This document shows, piece by piece, positions 8,799 through 16,876 of a stretch of DNA of 64,000 bases; within the stretch, counting starts at the first letter, position 1, and each line of letters opens with the position of its first letter. Location: the NCBI GenBank assembly GCA_964510525.1, contig CAZECE010000141.1, positions 1 to 64,000 on the forward strand, given 5' to 3'. Position numbers and translations under genes: made by a program. A model generated the notes under the pieces. The model worked only from the letters and a program-made list of their open reading frames with translations, did not search any database and was not told the DNA's origin. The stretch is from CAZECE01 sp964510525. Lineage in GTDB: Bacteria; Pseudomonadota; Gammaproteobacteria; Pseudomonadales; JANQJO01.

Positions 8799-9926
8799 AT
8801 GAGTAAGATTGAAAATATAAAGTTTACTTGGGTTAGGGCGCCATTAGAAAAACCGGTTTCAGCTTTTGGCATGGCATTCACGTTTCGAGATTATCTATTA
8901 TGTCAGTTGCGATGTGCTGATGGCACGGAGGGTATTGGTTTCAGTTACGTGGGTGTTGGCGGTGGTCGGGCTGCTTTATATACGGCCGCGGATCTGTTTG
9001 GGCCACGTCTGTTGAGTAAAAACGCGGATCATATCGAGTCACTTTGGCAGGCCATGTATAACGCTACGTTAATCCAAGGGCGTGCTGGCATTGTTATGAA
9101 TGCCTTAAGTGCGATTGATATTGCCTTATGGGATCGTAAAGCTCGATCTTTGAATCAGCCTTTATGTCGTTTACTCGGAGGAGATGTTGATGCTCCAATC
9201 CCGGTTTATGCTTCAGGTGGTTATTATGCCGATGGTAAAGGTCTGGATGGATTGCGTTCGGAAGTAGAAGCTTGGCGTAAATCTGGATTTACGGCGGTAA
9301 AAATCAAAGCGGGTAAATTATCCTTGGTTGAAGAGCAGCAACGGATAGAAGTCGTTCGTGACGTGATGGGCGACCAAGCGTTATTGATGCTCGATTTATA
9401 CAATGCCATGGATAATTTAGGGCAAGCGGTTCAATTTGCAGAGATGGCCCAAGCGTATAACCCTTACTGGATAGAAGATCCCTTTAAGCCAGATGATATC
9501 GATAATTTTACGCGTTTATCCCAGCGAATCAAAACGCCTTTGGCAACGGGTGAGTTTCATTACAGCCCTCATACTTTTCGTTCCATTATAGATTCTGGAG
9601 CTGCTCAAATCATTCAAGCGGAAGCACCTAGAGTGGGTGGTATTACTCAATGGCGTAAAATTGCTGCCTTGGTGTCTGGTAGCGGTGCTGCGGTGAATCC
9701 TTGTTGGTTCCATCAATTGCATGCACAGTTGTTGCCTAGTGTGAGCGGTGGTGAATTTGTGGAATATTTCCCTGATAACTCTGTACTGAACTTTAATCGT
9801 TTGATTAAAGGAGATGAAATGACCTTGGATAATGGTGTTCTACATCTTAGTAAAAAAGCCGGTATCGGTTTCGATTTTGATGAAGATGTAATCCAATCGT
9901 TTGAACATGAAACAATTCGGTTCTAA
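8799..9926 (+). CDS. Enolase-superfamily enzyme, mandelate racemase subgroup-like
   Basis: A 375-residue protein with the two-domain plan of the enolase superfamily. In the barrel, K168-x-K170 gives the general base motif, D199, E226 (W-I-E-D-P) and E252 (T-G-E-F-H) are the metal ligands, and H305 (P-C-W-F-H) is placed as the second catalytic base. The Asp normally paired with that His appears as E275 (Q-A-E-A-P-R-V-G-G-I-T). The family abstracts a proton alpha to a carboxylate (racemisation, dehydration and so on). The start at 8799 is preferred to the ATG at 8793 because AAGGA then sits 6 nt upstream. Probably acts on the product or a relative of the oxygenase substrate; this is inference. 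Confidence 0.88.
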   Translation: MSKIENIKFTWVRAPLEKPVSAFGMAFTFRDYLLCQLRCADGTEGIGFSYVGVGGGRAALYTAADLFGPRLLSKNADHIESLWQAMYNATLIQGRAGIVMNALSAIDIALWDRKARSLNQPLCRLLGGDVDAPIPVYASGGYYADGKGLDGLRSEVEAWRKSGFTAVKIKAGKLSLVEEQQRIEVVRDVMGDQALLMLDLYNAMDNLGQAVQFAEMAQAYNPYWIEDPFKPDDIDNFTRLSQRIKTPLATGEFHYSPHTFRSIIDSGAAQIIQAEAPRVGGITQWRKIAALVSGSGAAVNPCWFHQLHAQLLPSVSGGEFVEYFPDNSVLNFNRLIKGDEMTLDNGVLHLSKKAGIGFDFDEDVIQSFEHETIRF

Positions 9927-9968
9927 TTGAAGTGTAATATTTAATTCGCTCACAACATCTGATCTTTT

Positions 9969-10044
9969 TGGAAAAACAAGCCAAAGAATATGATCCAACA
10001 GGAGCGTTTAGAGCGCAGTGGGCAAACGGGTAACCATTGAAAAT
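9969..10044 (+). repeat. 76-bp direct repeat, copy B (orphan cry-DASH tail)
   Basis: This copy of the cry-DASH 3' end lacks the rest of the gene. In frame it reads the tail E-K-Q-A-K-E-Y-D-P-T-G-A-F-R-A-Q-W and the same stop, so the mismatches keep the coding sense. It marks the right border of the apparently inserted segment. Confidence 0.95.
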
Positions 10045-10126
10045 GGCCTTTAAAAATCAATAATCTTCCTTCCAGCTTAATTCAAACCCATCGGCTCCTG
10101 AGGTATTTAATTCACTGCACTAGCAA

Positions 10127-10212
10127 TTAATTGATCGAAATAGCGGGCAACTCAGCAAAACTCTCGCATTGAACGTTTCTACAGAGCATAGAATTATCAG
10201 TTAGATCAACAG
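10127..10212 (+). pseudogene. Decayed fragment of the FeS-BCP photolyase gene
   Basis: This stretch aligns with 3841-3926 in the FeS-BCP gene. A block of 33 bases matches with two differences; the rest matches at roughly 60 percent with a one-base gap or two, ending in a shared GATCAACAG. In frame it begins I-D-R-N-S-G-Q-L-S-K like the intact gene, then loses the sequence and hits a stop. With the orphan cry-DASH tail just before it, 9969-10212 looks like the remains of a second, rearranged photolyase locus. The order of fragments (DASH, then FeS-BCP) is opposite to the intact cluster. Confidence 0.75.
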
Positions 10213-10213
10213 G

Positions 10214-10507
10214 TTATTTATAGCCTCGACCATAGCCACCGCCATAGTATCCGCCGTTATCATGGTTGTCGCCTCGGCCATAGCCACCGCCATAGTATCC
10301 ACCATTATTATGGTTTTGGTTTTCGACTTTATCGGATTGGGTAACTGTCTTTGTTGATTCGGGTGACGTTATTAGATTGGCATCTTTAATATTTGCGAGG
10401 TTGTTTTTGATGGGTTTTCGTAAGGTAACTCCGGCGGAAGCTTTGAGTAATCCACCTATGCTAAGCGTCGTCACAGCTCCCGCGACTATCAAGCGAGCTA
10501 TTTTCAT
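10214..10507 (-). CDS. Small exported Gly/Tyr-rich repeat protein
   Basis: A 97-residue protein if started at the ATG at 10507. That start gives a good signal peptide (K-I-A-R, a hydrophobic core, then K-A-S-A), while a GTG at 10573 would put 22 charged residues before it. The C-terminus has two 16-residue copies of an N-G-G-Y-Y-G-G-G-Y-G-R-G unit, encoded by a 48-bp direct repeat (from 10224 and 10272). Low-complexity Gly/Tyr tails of this sort occur in cell-surface and RNA-binding proteins; I assign no function. It is transcribed away from the GT90 gene. Confidence 0.5.
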   Translation of the reverse strand: MKIARLIVAGAVTTLSIGGLLKASAGVTLRKPIKNNLANIKDANLITSPESTKTVTQSDKVENQNHNNGGYYGGGYGRGDNHDNGGYYGGGYGRGYK

Positions 10508-10612
10508 TCTTGAAATGCTTTTAGAATTACTATTTACCTCTGCAATATCTTTATAACCTTCCTTTTCCTCCACTTTCCGGGGTTAAAGGCCAATCCAAAC
10601 CAAGGAAAATGT

Positions 10613-12553
10613 TTGTATCGTTCAGCCGATAAACTCGGTTTTGACCTTACCAATATTGATACAAGAATCATTACAAAATCACTAATGAGGCAAAGGCATG
10701 TAGAAAATATAACGATACCCAAATATTTAGAACTTTTTGAGGAGCGCAAAGCATTTTTGCTTCGGTGGAATTCAAATGGAAAGATTGACCCTCAAACATT
10801 AGGAAACTTTATTGGTCAGAGTTATTTCTATGAATGGGCTAACCCCATGATCCCCCTTATTAAAAGGGTAGCACCTTCGGAAAACGGTTTTGCTGCAATA
10901 TTGTTTCATTCTGATGAAATGGATGATATCTATTGGAAACAAAAACCACCGTTACCTGTTATAACCTATTCGTTGCCGAAGCATTTAAAAAACAGTACAG
11001 ACTTTATTTTGATACCTAACCCTTATGACATGTGGGGGATTAGTAAAGAGCAAGTTAGTGCAGCAGCCTACGCAAGGATCCCCTTTAATGAGAGAATTAA
11101 TAAAATAATATGGCGAGGCGGCCTTCATGGCAATTCCGAACGAAAAGGTGAGCCCCAGCGGATTGAATTGTTAAGACTAGCTAAATCAGCTAAATCAGCT
11201 AAAAATCACGATTGGCTGGATGCATATGAATCGGGGTCGGGAAATCATCGCCATGGCCTTGAAATAAAAGATCAATTGAAATACAAATATCATATTGATA
11301 TAGGTGGGGTTTCTGGAACAACCCGGAGCGCGTTGCGTTGGAAGCTTGCTTCAGGGTCTCTCGTCTTTAAAGTTGATAGTGACAATATGGATTGGTGGCA
11401 TGATGAATTAAAACCTGGGGTTCACTACATTCCTGTCAAAAAGGATCTGAGTGATTTACATAGTCAATGGAGATGGGCTGAGGATCATCCCGAACTGGCA
11501 GAAAAGATAGCCCAAGCTGGTAAAGAAAAGTGCTTAGAGAGCTTGACTCATAAAAAAATGTTCGAATTTGCTGTACAAGCGTACCGAAAAGTCCCTGCTC
11601 TTTCTGTGAAACAAATCGATGCCGTTTCAACTTTTATGCAGACTTATCTACCTAAGTCAAAAAGTGTGCCTAAGAGTACCCAAATACCTACAAACATTGA
11701 TTTTCTTAAAGAGATTTACAACTCTGAATCGCCTTTGACAATTAATAGTAATAACCGATGTTTATCCGATATAATTGATGAAATTGATTTAACTACAAAT
11801 GTAGGATCATGTGGGCAAACTAAATGTTATTTTCCCACGACAAATCCATCTGAAGGTTGGCTTATCTCCAATCATAAAGAACCTCTAAATTTAGATTTGC
11901 GATTTTCACTCAACCCTTTTAGTTTGGCTACTACGTGGCAAGCTAGTTGGATGCTAGCGAAAGCCCTAGAAGAAAAATATGGGATTCGCCACCTTATGCT
12001 CGAAGCGCCGGAAATTTTAAATAATGGCGCAGTGCTGTCTGAATCTGAAAAAGAGCTACTGGATGCTTCTATTCAAAAGAACCCAGAAAGTCCAGAAGGT
12101 TTTAGAACGCTAGCCTCGTATCATGGGCCAGTTATTGTTCAAAAAGTAAAGCCTGCTCCTACACCTTATATACAGCTTAAACCAGAAAACTTTAATTTCG
12201 AACCCCATGAAGAAAAATCATTTCGTTATAGCCATAGTCAAATACTTAGACTTATTCAAAAAATTGACAATGCTGATGAAAAAGAGAGTTTTGCGAAACA
12301 GTTTGAAAAAGATATACAGACGACTTTATCCATTCTGAAAGATAATCCTTTTTTTGCTGAGGATTTTCACATTATCGTCGATAAAACTGGCAAGGTGTAT
12401 CATTCAGACTTAGACGGACGCTTTGAGTATGCATGGTGGAGCCCCACTAAAGTAGGAGACCTATCGTCATCCATAATGGTTGATCATGTCAAAACTTATT
12501 TAGAGAATTGGTTAGATTATGTAAAGGCCAAGACTAAACCAGTTTCGCACTGA
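10613..12553 (+). CDS. GT90 (CAP10-like) glycosyltransferase with unknown C-terminal region
   Basis: A 646-residue protein. Residues about 90-335 match the CAP10/LpsA-type GT90 family: K-I-I-W-R-G-G-L-H-G, then G-G-V-S-G-T-T-R-S and L-A-S-G-S-L-V-F-K, and L-K-P-G-V-H-Y-I-P-V-K-K-D-L-S-D-L. GT90 enzymes transfer sugars such as xylose or glucose from nucleotide sugars onto glycans or proteins. The following 300 residues are not a part I recognise. The only standard start is a TTG (10613) with AAGGA 6 nt before it, but the frame stays open upstream to 10514 and reads like a hydrophobic leader, so the true N-terminus may be longer or damaged. AT-rich, with a 9-bp in-frame repeat (A-K-S). Confidence 0.72.
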   Translation: MYRSADKLGFDLTNIDTRIITKSLMRQRHVENITIPKYLELFEERKAFLLRWNSNGKIDPQTLGNFIGQSYFYEWANPMIPLIKRVAPSENGFAAILFHSDEMDDIYWKQKPPLPVITYSLPKHLKNSTDFILIPNPYDMWGISKEQVSAAAYARIPFNERINKIIWRGGLHGNSERKGEPQRIELLRLAKSAKSAKNHDWLDAYESGSGNHRHGLEIKDQLKYKYHIDIGGVSGTTRSALRWKLASGSLVFKVDSDNMDWWHDELKPGVHYIPVKKDLSDLHSQWRWAEDHPELAEKIAQAGKEKCLESLTHKKMFEFAVQAYRKVPALSVKQIDAVSTFMQTYLPKSKSVPKSTQIPTNIDFLKEIYNSESPLTINSNNRCLSDIIDEIDLTTNVGSCGQTKCYFPTTNPSEGWLISNHKEPLNLDLRFSLNPFSLATTWQASWMLAKALEEKYGIRHLMLEAPEILNNGAVLSESEKELLDASIQKNPESPEGFRTLASYHGPVIVQKVKPAPTPYIQLKPENFNFEPHEEKSFRYSHSQILRLIQKIDNADEKESFAKQFEKDIQTTLSILKDNPFFAEDFHIIVDKTGKVYHSDLDGRFEYAWWSPTKVGDLSSSIMVDHVKTYLENWLDYVKAKTKPVSH

Positions 12554-12597
12554 ATTAATTGGTTGTGAGCAGCAGAGCCCGCGTATGTATGTCCTGT

Positions 12598-13551
12598 CTA
12601 TTGTCTCAATGATTTTTTTGCCATTATCTTTTTTTGCAGGCGTTTTTGGTATGAATTGAGTGATTCTTGGTTAATACTTGAAAGGTCAAAAATGTCTACT
12701 TGTTTGTTTGGGTTAAACAAATAACCCGCAATTATTTTATACGCATCGCGATCTAGCAGCGCTTGCTCAAAAAGTGAAATATTATTGGGTGAATGCTTAG
12801 GTGCTGTGCCAATGAGTTGCCAGTTTTCAATGATGTTTAAGGTGTCAGGGTTGCTGTGCTCGATGACGCCAATCGTCCCTGAATACGGCCATGCTTTGAT
12901 AATGTGGTGCTCTATCGCTTTTTCAAGGCGCTTATTGTACTCGGCGATAGGTTCTAGTTTGAGACAGGTGCCAGGACACTTTTTTAATTGATAACCAAAA
13001 CACCCGCGCTTGGTTTTTTCGAGTCCGAGTATTTTTTTACACAGTTGATGCTTGTCGGCCAGCGTACACAAATGTTTCTCTGCGTGAGTTTTTGATCGAT
13101 ACCATCCAAATGTATCAGTGCCGAAAGTATCAGAGCCAAAGTTATCCTTGATGGGGTTAGGGGGCCAGGGCGCTTCACCCAAATATGGTATCAATAACGC
13201 TTCCCCCGTTTGTGTATCTTGCTTTGTCTTTAAGTGCCAAGTATAAACTTTTTGAGTTTTGCGCAGTCGACGATTAAAGAGTGGGTTCAGTTGTTTTATG
13301 CGCATGCTTTCAAGCAGCAGAGCGCTCAACTCGCTGGGCGTTTCTTCGTAGGTGATGGATTGTGTGGCGTTGATAATTTTACGTTCTTTGAGGTCTGTTT
13401 TTGCATCATAAATATGACTTAACACTCGCTTTCGAATGTTAATGCTTTTGCCAATATAGACTGGGCGCTCGTCTCGGCCGCGAAAAAAATAAATGCCGGT
13501 ACTGTCTGGCAGCGATTGGGTATCAAGAGACTTGCTTGTTGGTGTGGTCAT
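12598..13551 (-). CDS. cho: Excinuclease Cho (UvrC-like GIY-YIG endonuclease)
   Basis: A 317-residue protein with an N-terminal GIY-YIG nuclease domain (P-D-S-T-G-I-Y-F-F-R ... P-V-Y-I-G-K-S-I-N-I-R-K-R-V) and a catalytic glutamate in the E-S-M-R-I-K-Q-L-N-P-L-F-N-R-R-L-R run. The length and the absence of the UvrC C-terminal RNase H-like and HhH parts fit Cho, which makes the 3' incision in nucleotide excision repair with UvrAB, mainly at lesions UvrC handles badly. A 15-bp imperfect in-frame repeat (13106-13135) gives the D-T-F-G steps near residue 145. It starts immediately after the gloA stop with no gap. Confidence 0.9.
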   Translation of the reverse strand: MTTPTSKSLDTQSLPDSTGIYFFRGRDERPVYIGKSINIRKRVLSHIYDAKTDLKERKIINATQSITYEETPSELSALLLESMRIKQLNPLFNRRLRKTQKVYTWHLKTKQDTQTGEALLIPYLGEAPWPPNPIKDNFGSDTFGTDTFGWYRSKTHAEKHLCTLADKHQLCKKILGLEKTKRGCFGYQLKKCPGTCLKLEPIAEYNKRLEKAIEHHIIKAWPYSGTIGVIEHSNPDTLNIIENWQLIGTAPKHSPNNISLFEQALLDRDAYKIIAGYLFNPNKQVDIFDLSSINQESLNSYQKRLQKKIMAKKSLRQ

Positions 13552-14007
13552 TTACCAGCTGCCATGGTTTGGCATGGTATTCCAAGGCGCTTGAGGGGGC
13601 AGGGCGTCGCTTTTTTGCAGCAGTTCAATGGAAACGCCATCTGGGGATTTAATGAACGCCATGTGCCCATCTCGAGGTGGGCGGTTAATAATAATGCCGG
13701 CATCCATTAGTTTTTGGCAGGTCTCGTAAATGTTGTCGACTCGATAAGCCAAATGCCCAAAATTGCGTCCAGAGGTTAAGTCTTCCTGTTGCCCTTCCTC
13801 ATCAGGCCAATTGTAGGTGAGCTCCAGCAAGGGGGTCTTGCGGCTGTTGGCGGTATCGGCGTGATGAGGGTCGGATAAAAAAATGAGGGTAAATCGACCT
13901 TTTTCGTAGGCTTTTCGTGATATTTCTACCATACCTAAATGTTCGCAAAAGAACGTTAATGAGTCTTCTAAATTCGTGATACGCAACATCGTATGCAAAT
14001 ATTCCAT
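13552..14007 (-). CDS. gloA: Lactoylglutathione lyase (glyoxalase I)
   Basis: A 151-residue VOC-fold protein with the GloA pattern: H-T-M-L-R-I at the start (first metal histidine), F-C-E-H-L-G-M in the first half, L-E-L-T-Y-N-W (first glutamate), G-H-L-A-Y-R-V (second histidine) and S-P-D-G-V-S-I-E-L-L (second glutamate). It converts the hemithioacetal of methylglyoxal and glutathione to S-lactoylglutathione in the cytoplasm. It is followed by cho with no gap, so the two are almost surely co-transcribed. A 14-bp tandem duplication (14065-14092) lies in its upstream region. Confidence 0.95.
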   Translation of the reverse strand: MEYLHTMLRITNLEDSLTFFCEHLGMVEISRKAYEKGRFTLIFLSDPHHADTANSRKTPLLELTYNWPDEEGQQEDLTSGRNFGHLAYRVDNIYETCQKLMDAGIIINRPPRDGHMAFIKSPDGVSIELLQKSDALPPQAPWNTMPNHGSW

Positions 14008-14064
14008 GTGTATTCCTTGGTTTCTTTACTGGAGTGAGCCAATAGGCTGTTGTGCTAAACAACC

Positions 14065-14092
14065 TCTATACTACTAAATCTATACTACTAAA
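14065..14092. repeat. 14-bp perfect tandem duplication
   Basis: Two adjacent identical 14-bp units (TCTATACTACTAAA) lie in the gap between gloA and the divergent PulF-like gene. This is one of many two-copy microduplications in the window. Confidence 0.9.
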
Positions 14093-14167
14093 GTCTGTGA
14101 TCGAATAAAGTTTGTATTAAAAAAACGACGGTACGGTTTGTAATACCGTGTTTTGAGAAATCATGAT

Positions 14168-15064
14168 ATGTCGATAGAGTTGAGAGATCTGTTTCTGGAA
14201 TTAGCCACCTTGGTTGAGTCGGGCATTTCCGTGCAAGAAGCTTGGCAGCGATCCCGATTTTCAGCGCGTTACCCTCAGGTGTTATCAAAATTAAATCGTG
14301 GTGAGTCTTTGTCTCATGCGTTAGAAACCGCTGAGATTGTCAGTCGAGGGGATGTGGCGATGATCAGAGCGTCGGAAACCTCGGGGCAACTGAGTCGCGC
14401 GCTCAAACAACTTGCATTACAAAGCGAGCAACGCCAGCGCTTTTTGCAGCAGCTAAAAGCGCGGTTGGTTTTGTTGTATGCGGTGGTCGCGATTGCGGCT
14501 TTTGCAGGGGGAGTGCTTTACGTTATGCGGGGGACGGGCGATTTGGCGGCTTATTTTTTGATGAGTGGCGTTAAGTTGGTTGTTTTTTATTTTTTGATTA
14601 AACGACTTTTAACGCTGTTGGCCAAAGATGCGGCGTGGTGGTGTTCGATCTGTTGGCCGCTGGGTTTGATGAAAGCCAAAAGTCCTCAGCTGCTGTTTTC
14701 AGTGGCGTGGTTTAAAGTGTTTGCTTGGCAGTTGCAGTCAGGGTTGGATGCGGTCGCGGCTGTGCGCAGTCTAAAGCCGATGCTTTCTAATTCGACTTAT
14801 CAGGCTGCAGTGGATCGAGCGACTCAGCAGCTTGAAATGGGGCAACCGATAGCGCAGAGCTTGATGGCATCGGGTTTGGTGTTTCATGCTTCGCTGAAAG
14901 CGGCCCTGATCTCAGGGGAAGGGAGCGGGTCTTTGGTTTCAAGCTTGGATCATCAAGTGGCGTTATTGGAGCAAGAGCTGCAGTTAAAGCGAAAAGAGTT
15001 GTTAGTGTGGTTGCCGGGGGTATTGTATGGGGCTACTCTGTTGTTTGCACTGAGTTTTATATGA
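14168..15064 (+). CDS. Type II secretion/pilus inner-membrane platform protein, GspF/PulF-like
   Basis: A 298-residue protein from the ATG at 14168 (a TTG at 14153 would add five residues). It has two T2SF-type repeats: the first with G-I-S-V-Q-E-A-W and R-A-S-E-T-S-G-Q-L, the second with Q-S-G-L-D-A-V-A-A-V and I-S-G-E-G-S-G-S-L, and membrane segments near residues 95-150 and at the C-terminus. GspF/PilC proteins anchor the assembly ATPase at the inner membrane. It is shorter than PilC (about 400) and no other secretion gene is beside it, so it is a stand-alone relative of unclear job. Confidence 0.82.
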   Translation: MSIELRDLFLELATLVESGISVQEAWQRSRFSARYPQVLSKLNRGESLSHALETAEIVSRGDVAMIRASETSGQLSRALKQLALQSEQRQRFLQQLKARLVLLYAVVAIAAFAGGVLYVMRGTGDLAAYFLMSGVKLVVFYFLIKRLLTLLAKDAAWWCSICWPLGLMKAKSPQLLFSVAWFKVFAWQLQSGLDAVAAVRSLKPMLSNSTYQAAVDRATQQLEMGQPIAQSLMASGLVFHASLKAALISGEGSGSLVSSLDHQVALLEQELQLKRKELLVWLPGVLYGATLLFALSFI

Positions 15065-15117
15065 TGACAAATTGATGACAAATTGATGACAGTTTTATCT
15101 TGATGACAGTTTTATCG
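15063..15117. repeat. Two short tandem duplications in the mpl leader
   Basis: GATGACAAATT occurs twice in a row (15063-15084), followed by two copies of GATGACAGTTTTATC (from 15085 and 15102). They fill most of the gap before mpl. Confidence 0.9.
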
Positions 15118-15158
15118 TTAAGGACCAAAGGCGTTAAGAATAAAGAGGAGGGCCGGTT

Positions 15159-16544
15159 GTGCACGTACACATTTTAGGAATTGCGGGCACCTTTATGGGG
15201 GGCATCGCGGCTTTGGCTAAAAGTTTAGGGCATCGGGTAACGGGCTGTGATAAGGCGGTTTATCCACCAATGAGTGATCAACTGCAAGCACTCGGTATTG
15301 AATTCGTAGAAGGGTTTGATGAGGAGCAGTTAGGCTTAAATCCTGATGTTTTTATCGTCGGCAATGCGATCAGTCGAGGTAACCCTTTATTGGAAGCGAT
15401 CTTAAACCAAGGGTTGCGCTACACCAGTGGGCCGGCTTGGTTGGCCGAGTATGTGTTGCAAGACCGTTGGGTGGTCGCTGTTTCAGGCACTCATGGTAAA
15501 ACGACAACTTCCAGTATGGTTACGCACATCTTAAGAGAGGCGGGATTGCAGCCGGGGTATTTGATTGGCGGCGTTGCAAAAGGCTTTGATAAAACCGCTG
15601 AGTTGGGCGAAACGCCTTTTTTTGTCATCGAAGCCGATGAATACGATACGGCGTTTTTTGATAAACGATCTAAGTTTGTTCACTATCGACCGCGCACGTT
15701 GATTATCAACAATCTTGAATTTGATCATGCGGATATCTTTAACGATTTAGCCGCGATTCAAACCCAGTTTCATCACCTGGTTCGCATCATTCCCAATAAC
15801 GGGCAGGTGATTTCATTTGAAGGGGTTGAAACGATCGAAGAGGTCATTGAAAAGGGGTGTTGGACACCCAGACTCAAACTAGCAGAAGTGCCTGAGGGTA
15901 ATAATAACGTCGGGCCTAATAGTGTGCAGTATCGGAAAGTCAGTGAGGATGGTCGTGTTTTTGAGGTGATGTCCGCGATGGATGTTGGACGTGTAACATG
16001 GTCATTAACGGGGGATCATAATGTTCAAAACGGGGTCGCCGCGATTGCCGCTGCTCGGCATGTAGGGGTGCCTTTAGCCGATGCGGCTCAAATTCTCGGT
16101 CAGTTTGAGGGCGTTAAGCGTCGTATGGAGCTTATTGCCGAAGGCAATGGGTGTTATGTGTACGATGATTTTGCACATCACCCAACGGCTATTAAAACCA
16201 CGTTAGAAGGCTTGCGAGCGCACTTGGATCAGGGAGCTGAAAAGGCGTTTCGTATTTGGTGTGTGATTGAACCATGCTCAAATACCATGAAATCTGGGCT
16301 GCATCGTGATGCGTTGTCGAGTGCTGTTCAGGCCGCAGATAAAGTGCTTTTTTTCTTGCCGCGTGACATGGGGTGGGAGCCGATTGCCGATCCTCATAAA
16401 CAGCACGTTTTTAAAGAGGCTGAAGCAATTTGTCAGTTAATAAAGCAAGAAATAGCCGTTGGCGATCATATCGTGTTAATGAGTAACGGCGCTTTTAAAG
16501 GGGTGAGAGATACCTTGCCAGGTGTGCTTGGGTTAGCTTCTTAA
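15159..16544 (+). CDS. mpl: UDP-MurNAc:L-alanyl-gamma-D-glutamyl-meso-DAP ligase
   Basis: A 461-residue Mur-ligase-family enzyme. The start H-V-H-I-L-G-I-A-G-T-F-M-G-G is the Mpl hallmark; the ATP site is V-S-G-T-H-G-K-T-T-T-S-S-M near residue 110, followed by E-A-D-E-Y-D-T-A-F and later D-D-F-A-H-H-P-T-A. Mpl joins recycled murein tripeptide to UDP-MurNAc in the cytoplasm, saving de novo peptide synthesis. The length is normal for the family. The start is a GTG preceded by GAGGAGGG. No obvious partner genes lie beside it. Confidence 0.96.
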   Translation: MHVHILGIAGTFMGGIAALAKSLGHRVTGCDKAVYPPMSDQLQALGIEFVEGFDEEQLGLNPDVFIVGNAISRGNPLLEAILNQGLRYTSGPAWLAEYVLQDRWVVAVSGTHGKTTTSSMVTHILREAGLQPGYLIGGVAKGFDKTAELGETPFFVIEADEYDTAFFDKRSKFVHYRPRTLIINNLEFDHADIFNDLAAIQTQFHHLVRIIPNNGQVISFEGVETIEEVIEKGCWTPRLKLAEVPEGNNNVGPNSVQYRKVSEDGRVFEVMSAMDVGRVTWSLTGDHNVQNGVAAIAAARHVGVPLADAAQILGQFEGVKRRMELIAEGNGCYVYDDFAHHPTAIKTTLEGLRAHLDQGAEKAFRIWCVIEPCSNTMKSGLHRDALSSAVQAADKVLFFLPRDMGWEPIADPHKQHVFKEAEAICQLIKQEIAVGDHIVLMSNGAFKGVRDTLPGVLGLAS

Positions 16545-16558
16545 GTTAAAACAGGGGT

Positions 16559-16606
16559 AGTAGGGTTAACAGTAGGGTTAACAGTAGGGTTATGAGTAGG
16601 GTTAAG
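16559..16606. repeat. Four-copy 12-bp tandem repeat (AGTAGGGTTAAC)
   Basis: Four units with 12-bp period lie 15 nt past the mpl stop; the last two differ at their ends. The remainder of 16545-16876 (332 bp without a gene) must hold the dksA promoter, but I see no strong -35/-10 pair and no hairpin terminator for mpl. Confidence 0.9.
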
Positions 16607-16876
16607 GGTTAGGGAAAGGCATAACGCCCTGTTTTGGTATACAAAAAACTTTAATATGTATCCTCTGTTACGAAAATGATGCAATTTATACCAACGTTTA
16701 TTCGAATAGTGTCTATTATGTAGAAATGTCTGGCGTTTCATGCTGGTTTTGCGAGATTATTGGATTTTCGTCTTGTGGCGAGGTTTGATTTTTTACGCAC
16801 TCATTTGCTAAAGTGAACGCTCAAATTGAACAGTTTAAAAACAATTATTGGTCGTATAAAAAAGTGGGGCTCTGAA

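Noticed and set aside
5217..10044. Reading the repeat-flanked segment as an insertion sequence or integron
   Set aside because: No transposase or integrase, no terminal inverted repeats and no attC-type sites were seen; only the long direct repeats are supported.
16559..16606. Telomere-like TAGGGTTA repeats
   Set aside because: Only four 12-bp units inside a bacterial gene-dense region; best seen as one more short tandem repeat, not a chromosome end.
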